This document shows positions 35,138 through 50,100 of a stretch of DNA of 64,000 nucleotides, one piece after another (positions within the stretch are counted from its first letter, which is position 1; every line of letters begins with the position of its first letter). The translations under genes and the position numbers were made by a program. The notes beneath the pieces are model-generated. The model worked only from the letters and a program-made list of their open reading frames with translations, was not told the DNA's origin and searched no databases. This stretch comes from Pilatotrama ljubarskyi (lineage: Eukaryota; Basidiomycota; Agaricomycetes; Polyporales; Polyporaceae), in the NCBI GenBank assembly GCA_022385805.1, contig MU277675.1, positions 1 to 64,000 of the forward strand, given 5' to 3'.

Positions 35138-38100
35138 ATGGAGGACCAAGCAGAGTCCTTCAAGGACCCGCTATGTCTGAATCTACAGAGACAGACCAAA
35201 AAACTGCTCGCACTCCTCCCGGTCGAGAGTACCTACTCTGCTGCTCTCAAAAATGCTATCTCTCGCGCTTCTTTGCTCGACATGCTCTCCGAGCTCCTTC
35301 TTGTACCGCAATATACTATGGCGGTTGCTACGCTTTTCAGGCCTCTCTTGCTGGACCTCTGCACGAGGTGGTTGCATGTAGCGACAAATGGCCTGCAGAA
35401 ATTCGAGGCGCTTTGCCTTCTCCTCGAAATCTACCCCGAATTGTACCCGTATGTCACCCGAGGATCGTCGTTAGTGCTTGTATACTCATTTCAGCCTTAC
35501 TAGCATCCTTTCCGCTCTTCTGAAGCACCCCGGATTGGAACATGGCCCGCTGGAATCAGCATTGGCCTCCCAGAAGACGCAAGGGGTGGACCCGCAATTG
35601 ACGCAGCGCGTATTGCTCGCATACTATCGGCTTCTCCAAGCCAACCGAGCGTTGCCTCGTGCCCTCGGCTGGTCTCTCACACCCCTCTCGCAAGTTATGT
35701 ATGCTCCGCACTCCGATAAGGGTACAGTCTTGCTGGCAATCAGGTGCTATGCCCTTCAAGCCGGCATGATGGAAGGCGAGCGTGTCAAGCTTGAGCAGCA
35801 GCTCGTCGGCGACGTCAAGGAGGTCGACTGCCCGGTGCAATACTCAGTCAACTCGGACGGGTCCGTTCGCGCGGTTGACGGCTGGGTGCTGCCTGTACTC
35901 GAGACGGAGCGCATCTCACGCGAGAGAGATGCCATCCTCGACGCCAATGAATTCTATGAAATTGACGTGAACGACTCGAGCGAGCCTATTCATCCGGCGG
36001 AGCTCAGGTACGTATATAGCATCACCTTGTCATACAGCATCCTGACGTTTTGTTGTAGTCCCCTGATTGCGAACGTTCATGGTGTCCTCGTACTTCGCGC
36101 GTCCGTCCCAGCGAATTCACCCTCGCATCTCATCGACACGCCCACGGCAGTGCAGTCCCTGCGCCAGATCGCACTGCATCTCTCAGTCCAGCTACCGATC
36201 CTCCTCACATCGGCTCCTTCCGCCGGAAAGTCCCTGTTGATCTCACATCTGGCGCAACTCCTGCACCCTGGGGCACGGAACCAGATCGTGACCATCCACC
36301 TCGCGGATACGTCTCTGGACCCAAGGTCCCTGTTGGGCTCCTATGTGTCCTCTCCTACGAGACCCGGGACGTTTGAATGGAAGGAAGGCGTGCTCGTTCG
36401 TGCTATGCGCGAAGGGAAGTGGGTCGTTTTCGAAGATATTGATCGTGCGACGATGGAGGTTCTCGGGATCATCAAACCTCTCGTTGAATCTCTTGGTGCG
36501 GACAAGTGGATCGGCGGACGTGCGCGTTTGGAGATCCCAAGTCGCGGCACTATTGAGGCGAAGGATACCTTCGCCGTCTTCGCAACTCGCTCTATGCACC
36601 CCTCGCGCAAGGGTACATTCCCTAGCCCCACCTTCTACGGCGCGCACAAGTTCTACGAGGTCATCATCGAATCGCCGACCGCTAGCGATCTCCGCAGGAT
36701 CATTGACACAAAGTTCCCTCGTCTTGCTGGAGCGCCCGCCCAGGGCCTCATCAACCTCTGGGATGGCGTACGTGCCCTGGGTAGCCCGGCCTCTACTCGT
36801 GATGTGGGCCTTCGCGAGCTTGAAAGGTTTTGCACCCGTGTCAGTGGACTCCTCCCGCCCAGCCACCAGTCTATGGACGTAGACGAGGACCCTGCTCTGC
36901 CGGTCGACCTCTCGAGATTACTCCCCAACCCGACCGTGCGCGAAGACATATTTCTGGAAGCCCGGGACGTGTTCTTCGGCGCCGGCGCTACCACGTCGGC
37001 GGGCCGCGCGCACCTCGCAGCGGTCGCGCAGGTGGTCGCCAGCCATCTAGGCCTCTCTGACGAGCGCAGGGAGTGGCTCATGCATAACAGAACCCCCGAG
37101 TTCGAGTTGGAGAAGGATGTGAACGGCCGAGTCACGGCAGTGCGCGCGGGACGAACGCGCCTCGCGGCCCGCTCTGCGAAGACGGAGATCGCTCCTCCGG
37201 TCACTCGTCCATTCGCGATGCACCGTCCGGCGGTGTCATTGATGGCGCGACTCGCCACCGCCATCTCGCTCTCAGAGCCCATCCTACTCACCGGTGAGAC
37301 GGGTACAGGCAAGACGAGCGTGGTGACGCACCTCGCGTCGCTCCTCCGGCGTCCGCTGATCTCGCTGAACCTGTCGAACCAGACGGAGTCCTCGGACATC
37401 CTTGGCGGGTTCAAGCCTGTTGACGCGCGCGTGCCGGGCGCCGAGCTGCAGCAGCGCTTCTTGGACCTGTTCGGAGGGACGTTCAGCAGGAAGAAGAACG
37501 CGCATTTCGAGGAATCCGTGCGGAAGGCGGTCCAGGAGCGGAAGTGGAAGCGCGCGGCCGGGTTATGGTTAGAGGCGACGAAGATGGCGAAGGGTAGGAT
37601 TCAGGCGAAGCAAGCGGAAGAGGACGCGTACGTTGATGTACCTCTCCGTATCTCCGAGCGGATACTAATGGCCTCGTGCGCCGTGCAGGAAGGAACTGGA
37701 GGGAGGGACGTCGCGCAAGCGTAGGAAGGTCGAGGGCGCGGGTTTGAAGGTGTCTATGGATGCCTGGGCCGCATTCGAGCGCGACGTGCAGACGTTCGAG
37801 GTCCAGCACGTGCAGGGGAAGAGCAAATTTGCCTTTGCGTTCGTTGAGGGACCTTTGGTAAAGGCGTTGCGGAACGGCGACTGGTAAGTTGTCGCATACA
37901 CTCCTTACAAGCAATACTGACAATATTTATAAACAGGATCTTACTTGACGAGGTGAACTTGGCCACGCCCGAGACTCTCGAGTCCATCTCTGGTCTGCTC
38001 AATGGGCCTACCGCTTCCATCACCTTGACGGAGCAGGGCTCACTCGAGCCTATCCCTCGTCATCCGGATTTCCGCCTCTTCGCGTGTATGAACCCCGCGA

Positions 38101-41100
38101 CGGACGTCGGCAAGAAGGACCTCCCTCCTAACATCCGGTCGCGCTTCACCGAGATTGACGTACCGCCCCCCGACGCGGACAAAGAGACGCTTCTCACTAT
38201 CGTCTCACAGTACATAAGCGCGTGCGCTGTCGGCGACAAGGGTGCCATCATGGACGTCGCGGAGTTTTACACCGCTGTGAAACGGCTCGCCGACGAGCGG
38301 CAGATTGCGGACGGATCGAATCATCGCCCGCACTTCAGCATGCGCACGCTTGCTCGCGCTCTGACGTTTGCGGCGGACATGGCGCCGGCGTATTCATTGC
38401 GCAGGGCGCTGTGGGAAGGCTGTCTTATGGCCTTCACAATGGTTTTGGATGGCCCAAGCGCGGCTGCAGTCACGGCGCTCGCTCAGAAACATGTCCTTGC
38501 TGGAGTCCGGAACCCGCGTTCGTTGCTGTCGAAGGAACCACTTCCTCCGGGCGACCCGTCTGCGTTCGTCAAGTTCGGCCCCTTCTATCTCGAGAGAGGC
38601 CCTCTGCCCGAGGATCCCGCTGAGGACTACATCATGACGCCCTCTGTCGAGACCAAGCTCATTGACTTGGCTCGTATCATTGCGGCCAAGCGGTTCCCCG
38701 TCCTGATCGAGGGCCCAACCTCCAGTGGGAAGACTAGCTCTATCGAATACCTCGCCAAGAGAACCGGGCACAGGTTCGTGCGAATCAACAACCACGAGCA
38801 CACCGACATCCAGGAGTACATCGGGACGTACGTTTCTGACCCCATCACTGGCAAGTTGGTCTTCAAGGAGGGCCTTCTTGTTCGCGCTCTGCGCCAAGGA
38901 GACTGGATCGTCCTCGATGAGTTGAACCTTGCCCCGACGGATGTCCTCGAAGCGCTCAACCGTCTGCTCGATGACAACCGAGAGCTCGTCATCCCAGAGA
39001 CACAGGAAGTCGTCCGGCCGCATCCTCACTTCATGCTCTTCGCCACGCAGAACCCGCCGGGCCTCTATGCTGGACGCAAGGTCCTCTCTCGGGCTTTCCG
39101 TAATCGATTCCTAGAGGTGCATTTCGAGGACGTGCCGCAGGCGGAGTTGGAGACGATCCTCTGCCAGCGTTGCCGGATAGCTCCCTCCTACGGCCAACGT
39201 ATTGTGGCCGTTTTCCGCGAGCTGCAAAAGCGTCGTCAGTCGAGCCGTGTCTTCGAGAGCAAGCATGGGTTCGCGACCTTGAGAGATCTCTTCCGATGGG
39301 CAGGGCGTGATGCAATCAGCTACGAGGAGCTTGCTGCGAACGGCTACATGCTGCTCGCTGAACGGACCCGTCGTGAGGATGACAAGGCCGTGGTCAAGGA
39401 GGTCATTGAGTCCATCATGAAGGTCCGTATCGATGAAGCAAGCCTGTATGACATGCGGAACCCCAAGTTCGATCCCGCCGCCTTCCTAGGGTGTCCCATA
39501 CCTTCGTCCTCCCAAGTCGTCTGGACCTCCGCGATGCAACGGCTCTTCGTTCTCACTGCTCGTGCGCTGCGCTTCAATGAGCCGGTGCTCCTTGTTGGAG
39601 AGACGGGATGCGGGAAGACCTCGGTGTGCCAGCTGTATGCGGAGGTCCTTGGGCGCACGCTTCGTACCGTCAACTGTCACCAGAATACGGAGACTGCAGA
39701 CCTCATCGGCGGTTTGCGGCCCATCCGCAACAAGGCGGCTGTCGAGGCTGAGACCGTTCGCGAGGCAGTCGTCATGCTCTCGCAGTTCGGAGTGAAGGGC
39801 GTCACAGAGGATGCTACGTCGTTGACAGCGGCCATCGACAACCTGCTCAAGCCTGGCTTTATTGGTACAACGCAGGAAGCAGCCCTACTGGATCTTCGAG
39901 CCCGCCTACAACGCTTGTCCGCTATGTTCGAATGGCGCGATGGCCCACTCGTAGAGGCTATGCGGCAAGGCGACGTCTTCCTGTTGGACGAAATCTCGCT
40001 GGCCGACGACTCCGTCCTTGAGCGTCTCAACAGTGTCCTGGAGTCTGGTCGTACCATCGTCCTGGCGGAACGTGGAGGAAGCGAGGAGGAGATCCCCGCT
40101 ATCAAGGCGGCCGAGGACTTCAAGTTCGTGGCGACCATGAATCCTGGAGGGGACTATGGCAAGAAAGAGCTTTCACCTGCCTTGCGCAATCGCTTCACGG
40201 AGATATGGGTGCCGCCTATCACCGACCGTCGCGACCTAGAGTGCATCGTCGAGACCCTCTGGCAGCACGAAGTCCTGAGCGACTACACCAAGCCTCTTCT
40301 TGACTTCGTGGAGTGGCTCTGCGCAGCGGTCGGGGACCGCGCCTTCGCTAATCTTCGAGACATCTTGGTGAGTCATCCTGTAACAGTCTATTCTCAACCT
40401 TTGTTGACAACGGGCTGCAGGCGTGGGTATCGTTCTCGAACGCTGCAATCTCTCGTAACATCGACAGCCTGTCTGCCAATGCGGTCTTCGTGAGTCGACG
40501 TCACTTTCGAGCGCTCTGTGTGATGCTGACGGAAGGTTAGCACCACGCAGCGGAGATGGCTTTCTTGGACGGGCTCGGGTCAATGCCCCAGCTCTCTGCG
40601 TATTCCAAGGAAGCACTCGAACGCTTGAGATCTGAAGCGGCTGCGAAGCTTCACGAGCTCGTTCCTCTGCCCTCCGGCTCCGCTGGCAGCCCCGCCCTCA
40701 TTTACGATCCCGTCGGCGTGCGCTTTGGCGCCTTCTCCATCCCTAGGGGTCCACAGCAGCCCATCTCGCAGAGTTTCAGTCTCGAGGCCCCCACAACACG
40801 CGACAACGTCATGCGCGTCATACGAGCTTGTCAGTTGCAAAAGCCAATCATGCTCGAGGGTAGCCCTGGTGTCGGGAAGACCAGTCTCGTCGCGGCGCTT
40901 GCCAACATGTGCGGCTATCATCTTTGCCGCATCAACCTCTCAGACCAAACCGATCTTGTCGATCTCTTCGGGTCAGACCTACCGGTTGAAGGAGGCGAAC
41001 CTGGGCAATTCGCCTGGAAAGATGCCGAGTTTCTCAGGGCGCTACAGGAAGGCCATTGGGTACTCCTCGACGAGATGAATCTGGCACCGCAGTCGGTGCT

Positions 41101-44100
41101 TGAAGGCCTGAACGCTGTTCTCGACCATCGAGGCACAGTCTATATACCCGAACTTGGTCGCTCCTTCGTTCGTCACCCGTCTTTCCGTATCTTCGCAGCC
41201 CAGAACCCCCTCCACCAGGGTGGCGGTCGAAAGGGCCTGCCCAAGTCCTTCCTGAACCGTTTCACCAAGGTTTACGTTCAGGAGATGTCGTCTGCGGACC
41301 TGCTCCTCATCTGTCGCAACCTCTTTCCTGATTACCCTCCGGAGTCGTTGGAGAAGATGATCGCATACATGAGCGTCCTGAACGAAGAGACGATGGTCAA
41401 GCGCTCCTTCGCTAGGGAGGGGGCTCCTTGGGAGTTCAATCTTCGGGACGTCATTAGATGGGCCACGCTGCTGTGCAACTCCGATCCTCCTGCGCACCCT
41501 TCTCAATACCTCTCGACCGTCATTCTTCAACGGTTCAGGACCCCGGAGGATCGTCATCGAGCCCGAAAGATCTTCGCGGACATATTCTCGGAGGAACATG
41601 ACTTGAACCGGCCTGGTCTCACTATCACGCCGTCGCACCTTCAGATAGGCAACCACCTTTCGCAACGACGTGGTCGCCACTCTGCCGTCAGGGGCGGACG
41701 CGTGCTACAAGAATCTATCCCCGCTCTCGAGTCTCTTGGGACCTGTATAGCTCATGGATGGCTGGCGATCCTAACTGGGCCCAGGAACAGCGGTAAGACT
41801 ACATTGATCAGGACGATGGCAAACATGCTAGGTAAGACGCTGTATGAGGTGCCCATTAACAACGCTACAGATGCCACCGACATCTTGGGCAGCTTTGAGG
41901 AGACTGATCTGGGATATCGCCTCGCTGGTGCTGTCCGCACAGTCCTGGAGCTCTTGGACGACCTCTCGTGCTCTGATCCTGGACCTCAGCTACATCGAGC
42001 GTCCGACTACACGGCGTTGCTACGGTCCCTATCGGAAGGAGCTCCTTCTCAGACGATCCGACTGACTGTGGAGGTCCTCGCCCGCGTGCTGGACAGGCTC
42101 TCAACCATCCCCGAGCCTCATCGTGCTCGATGCGAGGCGGCTCGCGCCGAGGTACGGCAACTTCAAGAACGGGGCCATCAAGCCGGTCGACTTGAATGGA
42201 TCGACGGCCCTCTAGTCCGCGCTGTGAAGGAGGGTCACTGGCTACTGCTTGATGGCGCCAATCTCTGTAACGCGTCAGTTCTGGATCGCTTGAATTCGCT
42301 TTGCGAGATGGGCGGTTCACTCACACTGAACGAGCGTGGTGCTGTCAACGGCGCGGTTCAGGTCTTACAGCCTCATCCGGACTTCCGCTTGTTCATGTGC
42401 GCGGACAGTCAGTACGGGGAGCTCTCGAGGGCTATGCGGAACCGCGGCATCGAGATATCTCTAACAACGTCTCTCGGATCGGACGACCTTCGACGCATCG
42501 CAGACCATGTTAGATGCTCCTCCAGACTCGTCTTCCGGGGGCCCGACTACAGGAGGCCTGTCACGCTCTATTCGCTACATACTCGTGGCCTTCTGAACCA
42601 GCCAACGCTACCTCTCAGCCCTATCGACTACTGTCCCGAACGACTCCTGGAAGACGACTCTCCGAACCAACGTGCGGCTGTCCTTCTGCCCTCAATTACA
42701 CCTACAAGCTCGGCGTCCTCAAGGCGGGCGGTCATGTATTTCATTGCGGCGAATGTGGTGCCGGATGCTCTGACGTTCTTGTCCCGCCTCTTACCGTACT
42801 GCGACAATTCTTCCTCTTCGGCATTTCTATCTACCCTCCAGTCATTCTTGGGAATGATAGAATGTAGTGACGTATATCGTACTGTCATTCAAATGCGGAG
42901 GATTCTCAGTCACTCGTGCCAAATCCCGTGTGATGTACTGCTCGCGCAGGTGAGTGGTGTACACTAAGGTGAGTGGTCGGCAAGCTCATGTTGTCTTACA
43001 AGCCGCTATACTCGAACGCCCATGCATCCCTCCCAACGTCGTCTGATCACAACGATGAAGCGATCCCTCTGAGATACCTGCGTCTGGTCACGGCTGCGAC
43101 TTACGACTACGATTACGCGCGCGGCACCACCGCTGAGCCCCTGCAAGTTTCGAGGCATACTAAAGCCACAGACAAAGCTCGCACTGAGAATCGCGCGGCA
43201 GTCAGCACGAGAAGTCTTGTTGATACCATCAAGTCGTCCGCAACAACTTTCCTGAGCCGTCCAGACCTCAATGCAGGACATGCTGTACGTCGTCACCCTT
43301 GTCATGATGGTGCCGGTGAACACTTCGTTGATCACAATTCTTCAGGATGTCGACGCGTTGCTCAAGATAGTCGCGCTTGGACGCTACATACAGGCTGCGA
43401 TGCAATCCGGAGGAAGTTTTGATTTCTCGCTAGCCTATGCCGCTCTGGAGTGGATCGAACAAGTCATCAACGGCCCTCACTCTGCGTCCGCCTTTACCGC
43501 CATCACTCGTGCCGTCTCTAACCTCAAAGGCGTTGTCTCTCTATCAACCGGCTTCGGGCTCATCAATATCTGGAGGACAATGTGGCCCCGAAAGACTGGG
43601 CCGTCACACGACGACATGATGGAACTAGAGAACGCGGATCGTCGGTCTGCTGTGCACGACAAAAGTAGGTGGTCTCTCCCCAGCAGCATCGAGGATCACG
43701 CTCATCGGTAGCAGGGCTCCGGACGCAGATACTGGATCTCATGTCACTCTGGACAGTACTAAATCCCGCTGAGGAGGAGCAAAAGAGTAAGCTCATCGAA
43801 CTGAGCCTCCAGACAAAGAAGGTGGGTATGTTGTCATTTTGCCCGAGTTGAGCCATTGACGCACGGCTTGCAGCGTCTTGCAGAGATGGTGCAGATTGAG
43901 GCGCATGTTCCTCCACAGGCGACGGATCTTTCACAAGTCTCTGTGCGGCTCAGAGTTCTACACGCGCTCACGAACGACCCTGCTGCGTCCAGAGCGGTTA
44001 GTCCTACGCCTCGAGTATAGTCTTGAGTCATCAAAGTCGCTCACAATTGACGTAGATCGTCCATGAATTCATTGATCTCTGTTGCTCTGACGCCAGTGTC

Positions 44101-47100
44101 CCCTTGGCGGAACTCGTTGACTTCAGGCAGCTCTTCTGGGCGTCCGATGCCGGTGAACGTGAGTTTTGAGTGTTTATCACCGGATTAGTGCTAAGATGTC
44201 ATCAGTGATCACACCATCATACATGCGCGCGTTGAAGAATTGGTTAGAAGCGGTCTGGAATGCTGGCCCCGTTGCTGAGGTGAGTGCTTGATAGACACGT
44301 CTCCATGACATTCCCGCCAACTCCGCTCGTGTAGCTCTCTGGGGCTTCCGCTCTCTGCCACCCCCTCGAGCTTTCTGATATTGTCCTCATATGGTGCGCG
44401 CAAGTTCATCTTTTCGCCCTTCGTATGACTTATGGTTTTGTAGCGACGAGAGCAGTCGACCGCTGACGGGACTTACCGAGTATGAGAGCACACTACACCG
44501 CCGTCTCACAGTGCTCTCAAGCAATTTGACGGAGCATACCCAGAGATGGTCACAATTGTTGACTGTTTTACTCCGCGTAGCCGTCCTAGTAAGTTTGCAT
44601 ATTTGAGGATAGAAGACCCCGTCTCATGTGAGGTACAGATCGCCACATCTGTCGCGACCGCGGACGCTTCCAAGGACCCATGGCGACGAACGCCATCGTA
44701 CCCTCAACGGCTCTTCATATCAGATGTCATCGGCGCTTTTGACGCTCTACAAGACGAGAGAATATCTGTGCTGTATAAAAGGCACCTCTCTATCCCACTG
44801 CTGGCCCTTTCTAGTGCGGAAGACGAGCACTCCTATCTCTTGTTGGGACAAGCCTGGGTGGCACTTGCCAGGTTTCTCCTTGAAATCTATGTGCCCGACA
44901 TACCCATCGATCCGGCGGCGATCCAGCGATGTTCACATCAATTCTGGACCGAGCAACGGTCCCTGTTGCAGGATGAGCTCGCACTGCATCGCGAGCTTGA
45001 GCAAAGGACTATCGGCATACGGAACAGCTTGGTTATCAAGTACCTCTCCGAGGAACTGCGACTGCTCGACCTACACGCCAACGACGACGGAAGTGCTGGT
45101 CCTCAGAGATCCGACATGACACGGCTGCATTCGTACTGGACCGAGATCTCTCAATTCCTGGAGCACGCAACCTCTTCCTCAAAGGTCGACGCTATCATCA
45201 CTGCCCTTGTATCTGAGGACTCTTCCGCCCTCATGCGCGAGCAGATGATCCAAGAATCGACAGGAGCTTTCTCTCAGCGGCTCGACACCGTCTACCCTGA
45301 TTTCTCGGACGTCAGCGGCCCGATACAAGTTGCCCTCCTGCAGCAACGACTTGGTCTACGGCTCATCGCCGACGCCAGTCGCACGTCTCGATCCGCAAAC
45401 TCGGAGGAAAGTCGTGTAGGACAGGCGCTGCTGGTCTTCCCATCCGTGCGGTCCTCCGAGCTGCTTCAAGCCGTTGCGCCGTCTGCGACCTCGTTCTCGC
45501 TCGTCCTGTCAAAGCTCGCAGCTGCAGCTTCGGACGTCGCTTCTGGTGTTCAGATGGACACCTGTCTGTCCGAAGTGGAGGTGATCTATGAGCAGTCTCT
45601 AGGACTGTGGTTGATTGACAAGGCGAGATCGGAGGAAGCCGAACGCGAGGCGCAGTCCCTCTATCGACACAAGGCAGAGTCCAACGTCCCAGCCACCGAC
45701 GCCGATATTGAGGAGCAGGAGTTCCTTGCCTTGTTCCCTGAATACGAAGACCTCCTTGAGGCCGACGCAACTCCGAGTGCCAACGAGCCCCGACGGAAGT
45801 CAGGTGCACTCGTCGACCCCTCTCAGGTCAAGCGGCTCTGTACCCTGCACCAGCGTCTTTTCGGCACACAGCATGTCTCATCACCCCTTCCCGACACTTT
45901 CAGAATCTTCGCCGATCTTAGGACGATACTGATTCGCGAGATCCTGGCCGCCCACGCGCCTCGCCTGCCGGAGACCCTCGATCAACTCAGTCGACCCTTC
46001 CAGATATCCCTACTTCTGGGCCGTATCTCCCAATTGCACGGCGCCTTTTCCGCGGCATCGAAGCCTTACAACTTCTATGCCGACTCCAACATTCCAGAGA
46101 TCAACAAGGGCGTCGAGGTCCTCCGGAGGATGGTAGGACGGCTGATGGTCCTGATCAAGGAGTGGCCGGAGCAGATGGTCCTTCAGCATCTCAAGGCTCG
46201 GTGCGACGCCATTCTGAACCTCGACATCTTGAGCCCTGTCGCAAAGTTGTTGTCTGCAATCGAGCAGCTGCTTTTGCAGATGGAGGACTGGGAGATGTAC
46301 GCGAACAGAGAGAACACCCTCAAGGCATATCAGCATGACCTCGCTACGCTGGTCGTGACATGGCGCCGTCTGGAGCTTACCTCCTGGCAAGGCCTTCTTC
46401 GTACGCAGGCTCAGGAGTTTGCTGACGGTGCCGCCGAGTATTGGTTCCGACTCTACGAGGCGACGGTTCGAGGGGTATCCTCCGCGGTGCAGGAAGAACA
46501 GCATGGCGAGGACGGAGCGCTTAGCAAGTATCTGGACGGGCTCGTTCCGCTTCTCGACACCTTCATGAGCTCCACGCCCCTAGGCCAGTACGGTGAACGC
46601 TTACAATATCTTCAAGCATTCGAGTCCTACTGTGCGCATCTAGGCTCCACGCACACAGGAGCGCTCTCGACCGCCTTCCGGCGCGCTCGCCGCGTTCTCC
46701 GCTTTACCCGATTGTACTATTCTCAGTTCCTGCCACGGGTCAATTCCTCGCTAGCCAGTCAGCAAGAGGCGTTGGAGAAGGAGATCCGAGGGTTCATCAA
46801 GCTCGCCAGCTGGAAGGACATCAACGTACACGCCCTCAAGCAAAGCGCGCAGAAGACACATAGGCAGCTCTACAAGTGTGTTCGGAAGTTCAGGGAGATC
46901 CTTCGTCAACCTGTCACGTCTCTGTTGGTCCCGGCACCCGCAGGCCTTGAAGACTCCAAAGTCGCCTTGGACGTAGAACGACTTCACCTCACAGACCACG
47001 CTCCTTCGTTACCTCCCTTCTCCAATCTTGCAGGTCGACCTGACCACCTCGCCCACCTTGAACGGACCTTCCGGAACTACCAGTCCGTGGTGAAAGGGCG

Positions 47101-50100
47101 CATCAGTTCCCTTATTGACTCCCTTTCCCCTACTGATGTCGAGGACCTGTCCGTGGAGATCATCACGACGCTCCAGGCTCTGGGCTCTACCTCCATCCCG
47201 AGCGATATCACGGGCGACCAGCGTACCAAGGCTCAGAAAGCGCTCCTGGTGCGCAAGAGGAAGGCCTGGAGTGATTTGCTCAAGGAGCTGAAGCGGATCG
47301 GTCTGGCCACCAACGTGAAGCCGGAGGTCCTAGAGCAGCAGAGCAACCCGCGCTGGCTCAGGGAGCAGCCCATTTTGGCCGATCGACATACTCTTCCTGC
47401 GACGTTCGAGAAGAGCGAGGCCTACCTGCTTCGCCTGTCACAACTCCTTCCGGACCTGCGCGCGGCCCTGGCGAATCACAGTCCGGATATCGGGACTCGT
47501 GAGCTGCAGCGTGGTACGAGCCTGGTGGAGTCTGCGTTCACCTTGGCAGTCGATGCACGAGCAAGGTGAGCATTCAATTATCCTCCTCGCCAGCAGCCGC
47601 TAATCCGTGCTCTACAGCTTCGTTGACGCAGCAGAGAAGCACAATCAGCTACAGGACGTTGTCAAGCGTCTTCACACGATCGCTCAGCACCCTCGCATCG
47701 TCGCGTCAGGTTCCGATATGCAAACGCGCGTCGTCCGCGTCAAGGAGGATCTTGGACGGCTGATCAATGCTCTGGAAGAGACCTACACGATCTGGAAACA
47801 GTACCTCCAGGAGATGCCGGACACCGAGGCGCTGCCGTCTGCAGCAGACGAGCTCCAAGTCGCCATCGCTTCCTGCAAGACGCTGTTTAGTGGTGTTGCG
47901 GACTTGATCGCCACCGTGAAGCTGACGCCAGTACCGGTCTTGCTCGAAGGTATGTCGCAGTCAAGTTATTTAGCGGCCACACACTCATCTCGTTCACAGA
48001 GGAGGCCACCGTAGTCGAACAGGCTCTGGACCATGTCCGTACAGTGCGCGAGCTACTCCGCGGCTGGACGAGCGGGCCAAACATCATCGCTCTCTTCGCG
48101 AAGCCCGTCCTAGAATGGCTGGAGCAGCGCCAGGCGTTCTCCAGGCTGCAGCTCGAGCACGTTCAATCCAGCACGCTCCCTGACAACACAGGCGACCTCA
48201 TCGACCGACTCCTGCTCTGTGCTCAGGGCATCCTGGCCGTTCCACCGCCCGCCCCGAAGGAGGAGTCGGACATGGACCAGACACACGATCGGTTCCTTCG
48301 TGACTACACCCGTCTCATCATGCAGGTCACACGAGGCCTCAAGCTCGACGAAGTCTCGTCACTCATGACTTCTGTCGTGGAGGACGCGGTCCGTGCACCT
48401 CCGGAGGAGCTCGAGAGTCGCCTGACACGGGTGCTGCCTTTCCTTGACACCTACCTCGAGCTGGCTCGTGTACAGCTCAGCAATCACTGCGCGTGGATGA
48501 AGTCACTGTTCAAGCTCGATTACATCATCTGCAGCGTGATGCGCACGGTCGCGCAGGACGGCTTCTGCAAGCCGCCGGAGGAAGGTGAAGGGGAAGCGGG
48601 AGAAGGAGCGCTCGAGGATGCCGAAGGAATGGGGTTGGGAGAAGGAACGGGAAAGGAGAACGTCAGCAAGGAGATCGAAGACGAGAGCCAGGTGGAAGGG
48701 CTGCAAGGCGAGGCAGGTGAAGACGAGGACGTCGAGCGCGCAGAAGAAGGAAACGCGCTCGAGATGAGCGAGGACATCGGCGGGAAGATGCAGGACGTGG
48801 AAGAGGCGGAGGGCGAAGAGGAGGACGAAGAAGAAGACAATGACGAGAGCGACGAGGAGCCCGAGGAGCAGCTCGGCGATCTCGACGCGGCTGATCCGTC
48901 GGCGGTGGACGAGAAGCTCTGGGGCGACGAGAAGGGGCCCGAGGACGCGAAGCAAGACGGAGGGAAGAGTGCGGAGGACCACTCGACGCAGAAGCAGGAC
49001 TCGGAGATGGTGGCGAAGGAGGAGGAAGGACGGCAGGCATCGAAGGAGAAGCAGAAGGAACAGGCGCTGGAGGAGGGGAAAGAGGGGCGGGAGGGAGAAG
49101 ATGAGCCAGTCCCCGAGGAGGGCGGAGAAGACGAGGCGATGGAGGAGGGAGAGCAAGAACAACAGGATGGCGCACCGCTCGACGACTTCGTGCCGGAAGC
49201 GAACACGTTGGACCTTCCCGAGGACCTCGACTTTGGTAAGGACGGGGACAAGGAGCCGGGCCTCGACGAGGACATTGATATGGGCGACGAGGGTGACGAG
49301 GGTGGAGAGGATGGCGAGGGACCCGAAGAGGAGAAGCCGGGCGAGGGAGTGGACGAAGGCGCCGAGGAAGAGGACGCGATGGACGTGGAGGACAACCCGC
49401 AGGCGATGCCAGAAGACGCTGCCCAGTCGGAGAATGTCACGGAGGATATCGTGGATGGCGCTACCGCGCAGCCCGACCTTCACGCCGGTGCTGGGCAGGA
49501 CAGCGGAGAGGCGGGAGACCAAGCCATGGCCGAGGCCAACCAAGGACAAGGTGGCAAAGGGGCTTCATCATCTGGCGAAGCGGGCGGAGCTGAGGAGCCC
49601 GAAGAGCGCGAGAGTGCTGCCCAAGATGCTGAGGCTCAGCAGGAAGGTCCCCAAGAGCAGTAAGTGATCTCCATCTGAGTTCCTCCAGACCCCTACTGAC
49701 GCTTGTACGAGCAGAGCTTCCGAGGTTACCACCAATGCCACCGACGCGGTGGAAGAGGGAAAAGACACCACCGGCTCCGCGCGGTCTCGCCAGGGTGCAG
49801 CCCCGTCTCGAGCGAAGTCGCAGCCGCTGCAGACAAACCCTCTCCGAAGCCTCGGCGACGCCCTCCGGGAAATCAGCCAGCGCACCGACGAGATCCTTGA
49901 GAGCGAAGGACCCCAGGAGCGCGCAGACCAGCAGATGGATACCTCAGGAGCGCCGCAGCTCGAGTACCTCCGACCCGAGGAAGACAAGGGCGACGAGGAG
50001 ATGCAAGCTCTCGGCCCTGCGCAGTCCGAGGATGTCGCCAAGCTCAACGAGCTAAAGTTCCTCGACGAGGAGGCTCAGCCAACGGATGACATCCCGCCCA

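Noticed and set aside
48503..49549. Long minus-strand frames (348 and 306 codons) opposite the midasin acidic region
   Set aside because: They are antisense reflections of the repetitive GAG/GAC codons of the Asp/Glu-rich segment, giving Leu/Ser-rich nonsense.
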